A stretch of 64,000 nt of DNA from Rhodococcus sp. 4CII (GCF_014256275.1 NZ_JACCFE010000002.1:992001-1056000), one strand, 5' to 3'. Shown: positions 27,076 to 35,585, counted from the first letter of the stretch. Program-made: numbers and translations. Notes: generated by a model not told the origin, from the sequence alone.

Positions 27076-28215
27076 TCAGGCGCGGACGGTGAGGCCCACC
27101 TTCTGGAATTCCTTCAGGTCCGAATACCCCGACTTCGCCATCGAGCGGCGCAGACCGCCGACGAAGTTCAGCGAACCGAACGGGTCGTCCGACGGACCGG
27201 TCAGCACCCGGTCGAGCGACGGGCGCTCGCCGAACGCGACAGGCAGCATCGTCCCGCGCGGGACCGAAGGATGCGCGGCGGCCGACGGCCAGTACCAGCC
27301 GCCGCCGGGGGCCTCCGCTGCCACGGCCAGCGGCGCGCCCAGGACCGCGGCGTCCGCACCACAGGCGATCGCCTTCGCCAGATCGCCCGAGGACGTGATG
27401 TTGCCGTCCGCGATGACGTGGACGTAGCGCCCACCCGTTTCGTCGAGGTAGTCACGGCGGGCGGCCGCGGCGTCCGCGATGGCCGTAGCCATCGGGAGTC
27501 CGATGCCGAGCACCTCACCGGTGGTGGTGGCACCCTCGGTGGAACCGTATCCGACGATGACACCGGCCGCGCCCGTGCGCATCAGGTGCAGGGCGGTGCG
27601 ATGATCGCTCACGCCACCGGCCACGACGGGGACATCGAGCTCGGAGATGAACGTCTTGAGGTTCAGCGGCTCGCTGTCGCCGTGGGCGACGTGCTCGGCG
27701 GAGATGATCGTGCCGTGCACGACCAGCAGGTCGATGCCCGCCTCCAGCAGCAGCGGGGTGAGCGCCCGGGCGTTCTGCGGGCTCACCCGGACCGCGGTCG
27801 TGACGCCGGCGTCACGGACCTGCGCGACCGCGGCGGCGAGGAGACCCGGCTGCAACGGTGCCGCATGCAACTCCTGCAGCTTCTTGATCGGCGCCTCGAC
27901 GTCGACGTCCGACTCCGCCAGCGCGACGAGGTCGGCGAGCTTCGCCTCGACGTCCGCGTGCCGGCCCCACAGACCCTCACCGTTGATGACCCCGAGGCCA
28001 CCACGCTTGCCGAGTTCGATCGCGAACGACGGCGACCCGAGCGCGTCGGTCGGATGTGTCAGCACCGGGATGTCGAACCGGTACGCGTCGAGCTGCCAGG
28101 CCGTCGACACCTCCTTGGAGGAGCGGGTCCGGCGGGAGGGGACGATGTCGATGTCGTCCAGCTCATAGGTTCGTCGGGCTGTTCGGCCCATGCCGATCTC
28201 AACGAGGTCGCGCAC
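27076..28215 (-). CDS. guaB3: GuaB3-type IMP dehydrogenase homologue
   Basis: 379 residues, the length of the actinobacterial GuaB3 family. It has the TIM barrel of IMP dehydrogenase (start MRDLVEIGMGRTARRTYEL, then LTHPTDALGSPSFAIELGKRGGLGVI) without the two CBS domains of GuaB2. The loop where GuaB2 carries its catalytic Cys reads GYGSTEGATTTGE and has no Cys, so it is unlikely to be a normal IMP dehydrogenase; some relatives have been reported to act as GMP reductases. It starts 33 bp after the guaB2 stop and is probably cotranscribed with it. Confidence 0.93.
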   Translation of the reverse strand: MRDLVEIGMGRTARRTYELDDIDIVPSRRTRSSKEVSTAWQLDAYRFDIPVLTHPTDALGSPSFAIELGKRGGLGVINGEGLWGRHADVEAKLADLVALAESDVDVEAPIKKLQELHAAPLQPGLLAAAVAQVRDAGVTTAVRVSPQNARALTPLLLEAGIDLLVVHGTIISAEHVAHGDSEPLNLKTFISELDVPVVAGGVSDHRTALHLMRTGAAGVIVGYGSTEGATTTGEVLGIGLPMATAIADAAAARRDYLDETGGRYVHVIADGNITSSGDLAKAIACGADAAVLGAPLAVAAEAPGGGWYWPSAAAHPSVPRGTMLPVAFGERPSLDRVLTGPSDDPFGSLNFVGGLRRSMAKSGYSDLKEFQKVGLTVRA

Positions 28216-28248
28216 GCGCGCCCCTTTCTCGTGAATCGTGACTGGTTG

Positions 28249-29772
28249 CTAGCGGGCGGTGTAGTTGGGAGCTTCGACCGTCATCGTGATGTCGTGCGGG
28301 TGGCTCTCCTTCAGGCCCGCGGCCGTGATCTGCACGAACTGCGCATTCTGCAGCTCCTCGATCGACGACGCTCCCGTGTAGCCCATGGCGGCGCGCAGAC
28401 CACCTGTGAGCTGATGCGTGACCTGGGACAGCGGCCCGCGGAACGCGACCCGGCCCTCGATGCCCTCCGGGACCAGCTTGTCCTCGGACAGCACGTCGTC
28501 CTGGAAGTAGCGGTCCTTCGAGTACGACTTGGCGGCGCCGCGGCTCTGCATCGCGCCGAGCGAACCCATGCCCCGGTAGCTCTTGTACTGCTTGCCGTTC
28601 ACCAGGATCAGCTCACCCGGCGACTCGGCGGTGCCCGCGAGCAGCGAACCGAGCATGGCCGTCGACGCGCCCGCCGCCAGCGCCTTGGCGATGTCGCCGG
28701 AGAACTGCAGGCCGCCGTCGGCGATCACCGGCACACCGTGGGGCTTCGCCGCGGCGACCGCTTCGAGAATCGCGGTGATCTGCGGGGCGCCGACACCGGC
28801 GATGACGCGGGTGGTGCAGATCGAGCCCGGTCCGACACCGACCTTGACCGCATCGACACCGGCTTCGATGAGGGCGGCTGCACCGCTGCGGGTGGCGACA
28901 TTGCCGCCGATGATCTGCACGCGCTCGTCGACCTCGGCCTTGAGCTTCGAAATCATGTCCAGGACGCCGGCCGAGTGCCCGTGAGCGCTGTCGACGACGA
29001 GGACGTCCACGCCGGCGTCGGTGAGAGCCATCGCACGACTCCACGCCTCGTCACCCACACCCACGGCGGCACCGACGAGGAGCCGGCCGTCGCGGTCCTT
29101 GGTGGCGTCCGGGTGCTGCTCGGTCTTCACGAAGTCCTTGACCGTGATGAGACCGGTGAGCTTGCCCTGCCCGTCCACGATCGGCAGCTTCTCGATCTTG
29201 TGACGGCGAAGCAGGCCCAGCGCCACCTCCGCGGTGACACCCTCCTGCGCGGTGATCAGCGGCGCCTTGGTCATGACCTCGGACACGGCCCGATTCTGGT
29301 CGACCTCGAAGCGCATGTCGCGGTTGGTGATGATGCCCACCAGTTGCCCGGCCGCATCGGTCACCGGCAGTCCGGAGATCCGGAAACGGGCACATTTGGC
29401 GTCCACCTCGGCGAGGGTGTCGGACGGCTTGCAGGTGACCGGATCGGTGACCATTCCCGCCTCGGACCGCTTGACCGTCTCGACCTGCCCCGCCTGGGCC
29501 TCCACCGACAGGTTGCGGTGCAGGACGCCCATGCCACCGGCGCGGGCCATGGCAATGGCCATCCGCGCCTCGGTGACGGTGTCCATCGCAGAACTGACGA
29601 GGGGTACTCGCAGCCGGATGTCGCGGGTCAGCTGACTCGACGTGTCGACCTGGCCGGGAATGACATTCGACGCCGCCGGCAAGAGCAGGACGTCGTCGTA
29701 CGTGAGACCCAGCATCGCGACCTTGTTCGGGTCGTCACCGCCGGTGTGTACATGCCCTGCTGAACTTGTCAT
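28249..29772 (-). CDS. guaB2: inosine-5'-monophosphate dehydrogenase GuaB2
   Basis: 507 residues. The TIM barrel (LTYDDVLLLPAASNVIPG) is interrupted by two CBS domains around residues 110-230, and the catalytic cysteine is in GPGSICTTRVIAG. The flap region reads YRGMGSLGAMQ. It oxidises IMP to XMP with NAD+, the committed step to GMP; guaA, at the end of the same gene group, does the next step. The ATG giving MTSSAGHVHTGG is chosen over 29838 because the family starts there and GGAGGG lies 10 bp upstream. Confidence 0.97.
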   Translation of the reverse strand: MTSSAGHVHTGGDDPNKVAMLGLTYDDVLLLPAASNVIPGQVDTSSQLTRDIRLRVPLVSSAMDTVTEARMAIAMARAGGMGVLHRNLSVEAQAGQVETVKRSEAGMVTDPVTCKPSDTLAEVDAKCARFRISGLPVTDAAGQLVGIITNRDMRFEVDQNRAVSEVMTKAPLITAQEGVTAEVALGLLRRHKIEKLPIVDGQGKLTGLITVKDFVKTEQHPDATKDRDGRLLVGAAVGVGDEAWSRAMALTDAGVDVLVVDSAHGHSAGVLDMISKLKAEVDERVQIIGGNVATRSGAAALIEAGVDAVKVGVGPGSICTTRVIAGVGAPQITAILEAVAAAKPHGVPVIADGGLQFSGDIAKALAAGASTAMLGSLLAGTAESPGELILVNGKQYKSYRGMGSLGAMQSRGAAKSYSKDRYFQDDVLSEDKLVPEGIEGRVAFRGPLSQVTHQLTGGLRAAMGYTGASSIEELQNAQFVQITAAGLKESHPHDITMTVEAPNYTAR

Positions 29773-29994
29773 GCGGTTCGGGCCCTCCATGAAACATAGG
29801 TGCAGCGCCGCGGCGCCGTCTGTGGACAGCCGGATCATCGATCCGGTTTACAGGGAAAAGTCCGGAGCGTCGATCGATATTCCCAGCTCCGGAGACCATG
29901 ATATCGGCTCGGCGCGATCGCCACGGAGCCCACCCACGCTGGGCGTACGCCGAACGGCTGGCGCAGACCGGGCTGACCTGCGTACCGTGGTGCT

Positions 29995-30399
29995 GTGCGC
30001 GATCAACTGCCTCCAGGTCTGCCCCCGGACCCCTTCGCCGGCGACCCCGCCGACCCGTCCGCAGCTCTCGATGCGATCGAACCGGGCCAGCCACTCGACC
30101 CCCACGAGCGCCTCGCCGTGGAGGAAGATCTGGCCGACCTCGCCGTGTACGAGGCGCTGCTGGCTCATCGTGGGATCCGCGGGCTCGTCGTCTGCTGCGA
30201 AGACTGCCAGCAAGATCACTACCACGATTGGGACATGCTCCGTGCCAATCTCCTCCAGCTTCTGGTCGACGGCACCGTGCGCCCGCACGAGCCCGCCTAC
30301 GACCCGACACCCGAGGCCTACGTCACGTGGGATTATTGCCGTGGCTACGCGGACGCCTCGATGAACGACGCTCTGCACGGGGACGGCTTCGACGCCTGA
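29995..30399 (+). CDS. DUF5319 family protein (Rv3412 type)
   Basis: 134 residues starting at GTG (MRDQLPPGLPPDPFAG). The N-terminus is Pro/Asp-rich, the middle helical, and a conserved block VVCCEDCQQDHYHDWDM around residues 66-80 holds three Cys and two His, suggestive of metal or iron-sulfur binding. That is inference; the role of the family is not known. It corresponds in position and sequence type to Rv3412. It diverges from guaB2 with 222 bp between starts and converges on rsdA, from which a very long hairpin separates it. Confidence 0.85.
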   Translation: MRDQLPPGLPPDPFAGDPADPSAALDAIEPGQPLDPHERLAVEEDLADLAVYEALLAHRGIRGLVVCCEDCQQDHYHDWDMLRANLLQLLVDGTVRPHEPAYDPTPEAYVTWDYCRGYADASMNDALHGDGFDA

Positions 30400-30409
30400 C
30401 CCGGGCACG

Positions 30410-30476
30410 CTTTCCTCCACGAACGACTGTGGCCCGACACTTCGCGTGTCGGGCCACAGTCGTTCGTGGAGGAAAG
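30410..30476. terminator. 31-bp perfect hairpin, bidirectional terminator
   Basis: Positions 30410-30440 and 30446-30476 are exact reverse complements (31 bp, starting CTTTCCTCCACGAACG) around a 5-base loop TTCGC. It lies in the 85-bp gap between the convergent DUF5319 and rsdA genes. It ends in GGAAAG/CTTTCC rather than a T run. A stem this long and perfect is unusual for a simple terminator and could be an RNase III substrate. Confidence 0.85.
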
Positions 30477-30484
30477 GTGTGCCG

Positions 30485-31513
30485 CTAACCGGTGGGCGGC
30501 GGCACCGGCACCGTGGTCGTAGTGGGCAGCGGCACCGACGACGGCTCCTGCGGGACCTGCTGGTGGGTGGACGGTTCCGTTGCCGGGATGTCCGAGGGCA
30601 GCGTCGGGACCATCATGATCGTGGGATCGGGGCTCGTGGACGGCAACGTCTCCGGCGGCGGAAGCGTCGGCAACTGCGGCAGTTGCGGCAACGGGATGGC
30701 CGGAAGTCCCGGAATCTGCAGATCAGTGGTCGGGAGGGTACCTGTGCCCGGCAGCGGACCGACTCCCGGCAGCGTTGTGGCACCCGGGGTGCCCGGAACG
30801 GTGGCCGGCATCTCGTTGGTCTGCGCCTGCGCGTTCGTCGTGGTGGTGCCGGGTGACGTCATCGGCGGCGTGGTGGGAGCGATCTTCTCGATTTGCGCGG
30901 CAAGCTTCGCACGCCACACGTCGAGTTCGTTCCGCATGTCGGAGTCGCGAACTCCGCCGGCACGGTCGGCGGCGTTGTCGAGCAGGTGCTGCGCGGACTC
31001 GGCGTCGCCCGCCGCGATCAGCCGCTCGGCTTCATGCAACTGCGATGTCGTGTCGATCTGTGCGACGGTCGAATCGGCCTGCTGGCTGAATACGACCGAC
31101 TTGACACTCCACAGCGGATCGCCCGGTTCGGCGTTGTACGAGAAGATGGTGGCGCCGCCCATCACGACGGCGACCGCGGCGGCAGCGCCGGCGATGGGTC
31201 GCAGCAGACGGAGCTTGCTGCGGGCAGCGCTACGTGCGGAACGGGCGTCCGAGGCGTCGATCGCCGCGATCACGTCGTCCAGCAGCGGTTCGGTCGGCAT
31301 CGGCGTCGCCACGATGTCGGCGCGCCAATTCGTCAGCAGAAGCGCGAGCTCGTATTGCTCCGGCGAATCCGTTGCGACGGGACCGCCACCGGCGATCGCG
31401 TCGATCAGCGCATCGTCGCGGCGTACTGCCGCAACGTCCACCGGTGCGTCGTCTTCTGGGAGATCGGCATCGGGATTGCCGTTGCGCTTGATGCTCCTAG
31501 CCAAACCTCTCAC
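30485..31513 (-). CDS. rsdA: anti-sigma-D factor RsdA
   Basis: 342 residues. The N-terminal cytoplasmic part (to about 95) includes the Asp-rich region and VAAVRRDDALIDAI that in M. tuberculosis RsdA binds SigD. A membrane helix follows at about 105-125 (LRPIAGAAAAVAVVMGGATI), then an extracytoplasmic helical region with a Thr/Pro-rich tail of some 130 residues. RsdA holds SigD inactive at the membrane and is removed by regulated proteolysis. It overlaps the sigD stop by 17 bp, a usual sigma/anti-sigma arrangement; a shorter start is possible. Confidence 0.93.
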   Translation of the reverse strand: MRGLARSIKRNGNPDADLPEDDAPVDVAAVRRDDALIDAIAGGGPVATDSPEQYELALLLTNWRADIVATPMPTEPLLDDVIAAIDASDARSARSAARSKLRLLRPIAGAAAAVAVVMGGATIFSYNAEPGDPLWSVKSVVFSQQADSTVAQIDTTSQLHEAERLIAAGDAESAQHLLDNAADRAGGVRDSDMRNELDVWRAKLAAQIEKIAPTTPPMTSPGTTTTNAQAQTNEMPATVPGTPGATTLPGVGPLPGTGTLPTTDLQIPGLPAIPLPQLPQLPTLPPPETLPSTSPDPTIMMVPTLPSDIPATEPSTHQQVPQEPSSVPLPTTTTVPVPPPTG

Positions 31514-32075
31514 CTGCCCTCGTCACTTCTTTTTTCAGTTTCGCGATAGCTCGGTGTTGAGCCACGCGGACAGCTCCCGCGGTACTACCCACGGCCGCGG
31601 CCGTCTCCTCCGCCGACATGCCGACCACGAGGCGGAGGATCAAGATCTCCCGGTGCTTCTCCGGCAGCGTGCTCAGCAATTCGTTCATCTGCCTGCTCGC
31701 TTCCGAGTCCAGCGCCCTCTGTTCGGGTCCGTCGTCGTTGGCTACGACATCGGGTACTTCGGCGACGGGCTCCGACTTGTTACGTGCGGAGTTCCGATGC
31801 GCGTCGGCGACCTTGTGCGCGGCGATCCCGTAGACGAATGCCATGAACGGCCGGCCTTGGTCCTCGTAGCGAGGTAAGGCCGTCATCACGGCGAGGCACA
31901 CTTCTTGTGCCACGTCGTCCGCGGAGAGTTGTCCCCTCTCCGCAGCACCGACCCTGGCTCTGCAGTAACGCACAACCAGGGGCCGAATGTTTTCCAGGAC
32001 CAGAGCTAAAGCGGCCCGGTCGCCCTGCGCTGCAGCGGCGACGGCGGAGTCCAACTCCTCGCTCGTATTAGTCAT
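31497..32075 (-). CDS. sigD: ECF sigma factor SigD
   Basis: 192 residues. Sigma region 2 (VVRYCRARVGAAERGQLSADDVAQEVCLAVMTAL) and region 4 (LPEKHREILILRLVVGMSAEETAAAVGSTAGAVRVAQHRAIAKL) are complete, with no sigma-1 or sigma-3. SigD directs RNA polymerase to a small regulon, in mycobacteria linked to stationary phase and the stringent response. The ATG giving MTNTSEELDS is taken by family length. RsdA, its antagonist, is encoded immediately downstream with a 17-bp overlap. Confidence 0.95.
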   Translation of the reverse strand: MTNTSEELDSAVAAAAQGDRAALALVLENIRPLVVRYCRARVGAAERGQLSADDVAQEVCLAVMTALPRYEDQGRPFMAFVYGIAAHKVADAHRNSARNKSEPVAEVPDVVANDDGPEQRALDSEASRQMNELLSTLPEKHREILILRLVVGMSAEETAAAVGSTAGAVRVAQHRAIAKLKKEVTRAGERFG

Positions 32076-32235
32076 CGTTGCTGAATATCCTGGCGTTACA
32101 GTGGCACCTCCCCCGATGGGTGTGCTCCCGCTCTCAGCGGAACACTCCAAGAGTAACGGTGCCGACCGAACGGTATTCGCGCGGATTCACACCGATTCGC
32201 GCACAATCGAGCCGTAGCCCACCCGATCAGCGGCG

Positions 32236-33069
32236 TCAGATTCGGAAGCGCCCACCTCGCGCCCGGATCAAGGCTTCGCACTCCTCGCGCGCCACCTGGG
32301 CACGTGAGTCCGACGTCACACCCCCCAGCAACATCGCAGCTGCCCACTTCAGAGGTATCAGGCCGTGCCGGTCGCAGCGGTCGAGCACATCGGCGGCGAG
32401 CCGTGCCGCGGGACCGGAATCGGGATCCCCGGTCATCGCCGCGCTGCGTAACAGATCCGACTTGACGTGGTGGCGCACGGATCCGGAGGCCTCCGAAATT
32501 TCCGCGGCCGTATCGGCGTGGCGGCGCGCCGAGGCGAAGTCGCCGCCCGCGAGGAACAGCTCCGCGCTCACCCAGTGGGTGCGGATCCGCTGCCGCCACA
32601 GCCGATCCGCGACACCCTCGTCCAGGTGCTCGCCACAGCGTTGGAGGAGGCGCCGGCCCAGCGCGAGACGACCGCATCCCAGGGCGTCCGCGGCAAGCCC
32701 CGTCAGAGCGTCGCAGCGGGCTTCGCGGAGGAGGACGTCGCCGCCGTCACCGGACCCCGTTCCGACCACCGCGAGGGCCCGGCCGTCGAATCCGGAGGCG
32801 ACACGGTGCCAGCCGAGTTGGCGCAGCAGTGACGCCTGCGTGCTCCACGCCAGCGAGACGACCGCGGGTTCGACGTCGCCGCCCCGCGTCAGCGCCTCCA
32901 GTTCGGCGCGGGCCCGGCTGTAGTGCCCTCGGGCGCCCCACACCACTGCGCGCATCCAGCGCTCGACCGGAACGTCGGTGTCCGCCAGCGGGCCCGCCCC
33001 CGGGCCGGCACCGAACGCGGCGTGGTTCAGCGATGTCGTGACTTCGGAACGGTGGCTGGAATCGGGCAC
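32236..33069 (-). CDS. hypothetical TPR-like helical protein (Rv3415c type)
   Basis: 277 residues from a GTG (MPDSSHRSEVTTSLNHAAFG), almost all helical with Ala/Arg-rich repeats of about 35-45 residues (RWMRAVVWGARGHYSRARAELEAL, WVSAELFLAGGDFASARRHADTA), resembling TPR or solenoid units. By position between sigD and whiB3 it matches Rv3415c of M. tuberculosis, whose role is unknown. No membrane segment or catalytic motif is visible. The ribosome site is weak. An 18-bp tandem array lies only 12 bp upstream of the start, in its leader. Confidence 0.75.
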   Translation of the reverse strand: MPDSSHRSEVTTSLNHAAFGAGPGAGPLADTDVPVERWMRAVVWGARGHYSRARAELEALTRGGDVEPAVVSLAWSTQASLLRQLGWHRVASGFDGRALAVVGTGSGDGGDVLLREARCDALTGLAADALGCGRLALGRRLLQRCGEHLDEGVADRLWRQRIRTHWVSAELFLAGGDFASARRHADTAAEISEASGSVRHHVKSDLLRSAAMTGDPDSGPAARLAADVLDRCDRHGLIPLKWAAAMLLGGVTSDSRAQVAREECEALIRARGGRFRI

Positions 33070-33081
33070 GCACGAATCATT

Positions 33082-33207
33082 GCACCGGCGAGATTCAGGG
33101 CACCGGCGAGATTCAGGGCACCGGCGAGATTCAGGGCACCGGCGAGATTCAGGGCACCGGCGAGATTCAGGGCACCGGCGAGATTCAGGGCACCGGCGAG
33201 ATCACGG
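33082..33207. repeat. 18-bp tandem repeat, 7 units (126 bp)
   Basis: GCACCGGCGAGATTCAGG repeats at 33082, 33100, 33118, 33136, 33154 and 33172 without a change, and a seventh unit at 33190 is degenerate (GCACCGGCGAGATCACGG). It lies between the start of the Rv3415c-type gene and the stop of the MerR-like gene, in neither reading frame. The perfect identity of six copies points to recent slippage or expansion; copy number is likely to vary between strains. Confidence 0.97.
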
Positions 33208-33227
33208 CACCGCTGGACGGCCGCGAG

Positions 33228-34298
33228 TCAGGTGACCGCGAGGACGGCGTCGACGGCCTCGCCCAGGGTGCCGCCCAGCACGGCGATCGACCGTGGCAGT
33301 CCCTGGGCGCGGCATTCGGGGCCACCCGCGAGCATGATCAGCCCGGTGCGGCGGCGGCGGATCGCCCGCACGAGAGACGGGATGTCGCATCCGGAGTACG
33401 GCAACCACAGGATGATCACGTCCGGCTCGCCGTTGGTCACGGCGGTGAGGAGCGCGGACCGGCACACGGGCAGCGCCGTCCGTGTGTCGACCGAGGCGGT
33501 GGCGAGAGCTGCGCCCAATGCCCGGAATTCGAGGCCGGAAGGGTCGGCGGGCCCGGCATCTCGGGTGTCCGCGGGGACGCGCACCAGCAGCACACGGCCA
33601 CCGCCGCCGATGGGCGCGTCCAGCGTCATCGTAGACAGGATCCCCGCAACGCAATCGGTGAAGACGCGGACACTCGCGGCGGCGGCCTCCGAGTTCCTTC
33701 CCTCGTCCGCCCACTCGAGCACGGGAACGACCAGCCTTGTCCACATCGAAACGAATCCCCGCTCGGCGGCGGCCCGCACGACAATTCGCCGGATGGTCAC
33801 GACATCCCGCGCCAGCAGCGCCCCCGATAAATTCCGGATCGAGGCGTCGGTGTCGCCGAGGCCGGAAAAGGCCGACAAAAGGTTCGACGAGTCTGTTTTC
33901 GTTCCGTTCACCGAGTTGTCATGCAGATTTTCCCCGCCCGCTCGGTGGTCCCTTTCTGACGAATATGTAGCCATTGCGTTAATCGCATATCTCGCCGCCT
34001 CGGCAGAGTTTGCCCCGCCGTCCAGCGCCTGTTGCATGCACTCGAGTCTTGCGACGTCGAGCGGCGTGTATCTGCGGTGGCTTCCCTGCGGGTGGACGGA
34101 CGGCCCGATGCCGTACCTGCGGTCCCAGGTGCGGAGCGTCGACGGAGCGACGCCGAGCTTTCTGGCCAGCGCAGATACCGAGATCGTGGGTCCCTCGTCC
34201 GGAGATCCGGAGGGGTGTTGGGTTTCAGGCTCCGCGGGCTGGGGCACCCGGACATCGTTGCCCGCGATCCGGGGTCTTTCAACCTGAAACGGAATCAT
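33228..34298 (-). CDS. MerR-family regulator with degenerate cobalamin-type sensor domain (CarH/LitR-like)
   Basis: 356 residues. A MerR HTH at about 38-110 (ISVSALARKLGVAPSTLRTWDRRYGIGPS, then RRYTPLDVARL) is followed by a four-helix segment (about 155-222) and a Rossmann-like domain (about 234-356, VLLVRVPAD ... PDVIILWLP). This is the order of CarH/LitR photoreceptors. However, the WxxGxxxxxEH-type motif reads WADEGRNSEAAAAS, and no DxHxxG cobalamin ligand motif is present, so adenosylcobalamin binding looks lost. It is divergent from whiB3 (198 bp apart), making it a candidate regulator of that gene or itself. The start is not well defined. Confidence 0.8.
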   Translation of the reverse strand: MIPFQVERPRIAGNDVRVPQPAEPETQHPSGSPDEGPTISVSALARKLGVAPSTLRTWDRRYGIGPSVHPQGSHRRYTPLDVARLECMQQALDGGANSAEAARYAINAMATYSSERDHRAGGENLHDNSVNGTKTDSSNLLSAFSGLGDTDASIRNLSGALLARDVVTIRRIVVRAAAERGFVSMWTRLVVPVLEWADEGRNSEAAAASVRVFTDCVAGILSTMTLDAPIGGGGRVLLVRVPADTRDAGPADPSGLEFRALGAALATASVDTRTALPVCRSALLTAVTNGEPDVIILWLPYSGCDIPSLVRAIRRRRTGLIMLAGGPECRAQGLPRSIAVLGGTLGEAVDAVLAVT

Positions 34299-34375
34299 GG
34301 AACCGCGGGAATGTAAATATTTTCCAGGTTAACTTTCAGCTCGTGGGATATGTAAATCACCACTGTGAACAACTA

Positions 34376-34405
34376 TTGACGCGATTTCACAACCGACTCT
34401 ACGGT
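34376..34405 (+). promoter_or_regulatory. sigma-A-like promoter of whiB3
   Basis: TTGACG (34376-34381) and TACGGT (34400-34405) are separated by 18 bp in an AT-richer stretch between the MerR-like gene and whiB3. Transcription would begin near 34412, giving a leader of about 84 bases before the whiB3 ATG. Confidence 0.6.
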
Positions 34406-34495
34406 TAGCGACGTGAATGATTCAGTGGCTTGAACTTGCGTTCGAGCCCACGGTCCGCTCGTCGCCAGAGGCGAGCTTGCAGCTAAGGAGTCCAC

Positions 34496-34789
34496 ATGCC
34501 TGCACCCAACCACCTTCCCGGCCCGAACGCGGATATCTGGGATTGGCAGATGCACGGACTGTGCCGCGGGGTCGACTCCTCGATGTTCTTCCATCCCGAC
34601 GGGGAGCGTGGCCGGGCCCGCGCACAACGGGAGACCCGGGCGAAGGAAATGTGCAGACGCTGCCCAGTCCTCGCCCAGTGCCGCAACCACGCTCTGAGCG
34701 TGTCCGAGCCGTACGGTATCTGGGGCGGTATGTCCGAGACCGAACGCGAAATGCACGGCCGTCACCGGCGCGGCCGGATCGCGGTCTGA
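34496..34789 (+). CDS. whiB3: WhiB-family iron-sulfur regulator, WhiB3 type
   Basis: 97 residues with the four cluster cysteines Cys23, Cys53, Cys56 and Cys62 (CRRCPVLAQC), the GIWGG turn, and a basic C-terminus (RHRRGRIAV) for DNA contact. WhiB3 carries an O2- and NO-sensitive [4Fe-4S] cluster and partners the primary sigma factor to control redox and lipid genes in mycobacteria. The start follows AAGGAG by 5 bp. The assignment to WhiB3 rests on position next to sigD and groEL1 as in M. tuberculosis. It is divergent from the degenerate MerR-type regulator. Confidence 0.92.
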   Translation: MPAPNHLPGPNADIWDWQMHGLCRGVDSSMFFHPDGERGRARAQRETRAKEMCRRCPVLAQCRNHALSVSEPYGIWGGMSETEREMHGRHRRGRIAV

Positions 34790-34910
34790 CTCCACTACGA
34801 CACTCACCTAGGAACTCCCCGCTGCGCGGGTTCCGCGCGACACACCGGTCTCCCCGGCCACCCATCCACGGCGACTCGGTCTCCGAATGCCTACCGGCTG
34901 GAGGAGATGA

Positions 34911-35585
34911 GTGGAAATGCACGCTACCGTGGTTCTCGATGAAACGAGAAGAGTGTCGGTGACGAACCACGGGGGCAACTTGTCAGCAGAAGACGTGTGC
35001 CCGGCGGACGCGACCGGGGCACGCACGGCCCGGGCCACCGAATCCGCAGAGCTCTCCGACGCCATGGCCCGGGTCGCGAACGGCGACGCCGAGGCGTTCG
35101 CCGAGCTGTACGACCGGACGAGCGCCCGGATCCATGGAATGGTGCTGCGCGTGCTCCGCGATCCCGGGTACGCCGAAGAGACGACACAGGAAGTCTTCCT
35201 CCAGGCCTGGCGCACCGCGTCGAACTTCGATCCTGCTCGCGGCTCCGCGCTGTCCTGGCTGATGACGCTTGCGCACCGCAGGGCGGTCGACCGGGTGCGA
35301 TCCGAGCAGGCGGGCACGGACCGCGAGGCCCTCTACGAGAACACCAACGTCGCCGGGCCGTTCGATCACGTCACCGAGGAGGTGACCCGGCGCCTCGAGC
35401 ATCAGTCGGTGCTCGCCTGCCTCGACTCCCTCACCGACACGCAACGTGAGTCGGTCGCGATGGCGTACTACGACGGTCGCACCTACCGAGAGGTCGCCTC
35501 CCAGCTGGGGGTCGCACTGTCGACGGTCAAGACGCGCATCCGTGACGGATTGACGCGGCTGCGCGGCTGCCTGGGGGGTCTGTGA
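34911..35585 (+). CDS. sigK: ECF sigma factor SigK
   Basis: 224 residues from a GTG preceded by GGAGGAG. Region 2 shows ELYDRTSARIHGMVLRVLRDPGYAEETTQEVFLQAW and region 4 shows SLTDTQRESVAMAYYDGRTYREVASQLGVALSTVKTRIRDGL. The product matches mycobacterial SigK, which controls a small regulon of secreted protein genes and is restrained by RskA. The anti-sigma gene follows 1 bp after the stop. In M. tuberculosis sigK lies elsewhere on the chromosome, so its place beside whiB3 is lineage-specific. The first 45 residues are poorly conserved and a later GTG start is possible. Confidence 0.92.
   Translation: MEMHATVVLDETRRVSVTNHGGNLSAEDVCPADATGARTARATESAELSDAMARVANGDAEAFAELYDRTSARIHGMVLRVLRDPGYAEETTQEVFLQAWRTASNFDPARGSALSWLMTLAHRRAVDRVRSEQAGTDREALYENTNVAGPFDHVTEEVTRRLEHQSVLACLDSLTDTQRESVAMAYYDGRTYREVASQLGVALSTVKTRIRDGLTRLRGCLGGL

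Noticed and set aside
29830..29846. CCGGATC-ATC-GATCCGG palindrome between guaB2 and the DUF5319 gene
   Set aside because: Too short and GC-rich to assign to a known regulator; no matching site elsewhere in the window.
32074..32099. GTAACG-N16-CGAT upstream of sigD, resembling an ECF-type autoregulated promoter
   Set aside because: The CGAT overlaps the sigD ATG, so a transcript from it would start inside the coding region. It could only matter if the start codon is misplaced.
33082..33207. Possible CRISPR array
   Set aside because: Units are directly adjacent with no unique spacers and no cas genes are near; it is a simple tandem repeat.
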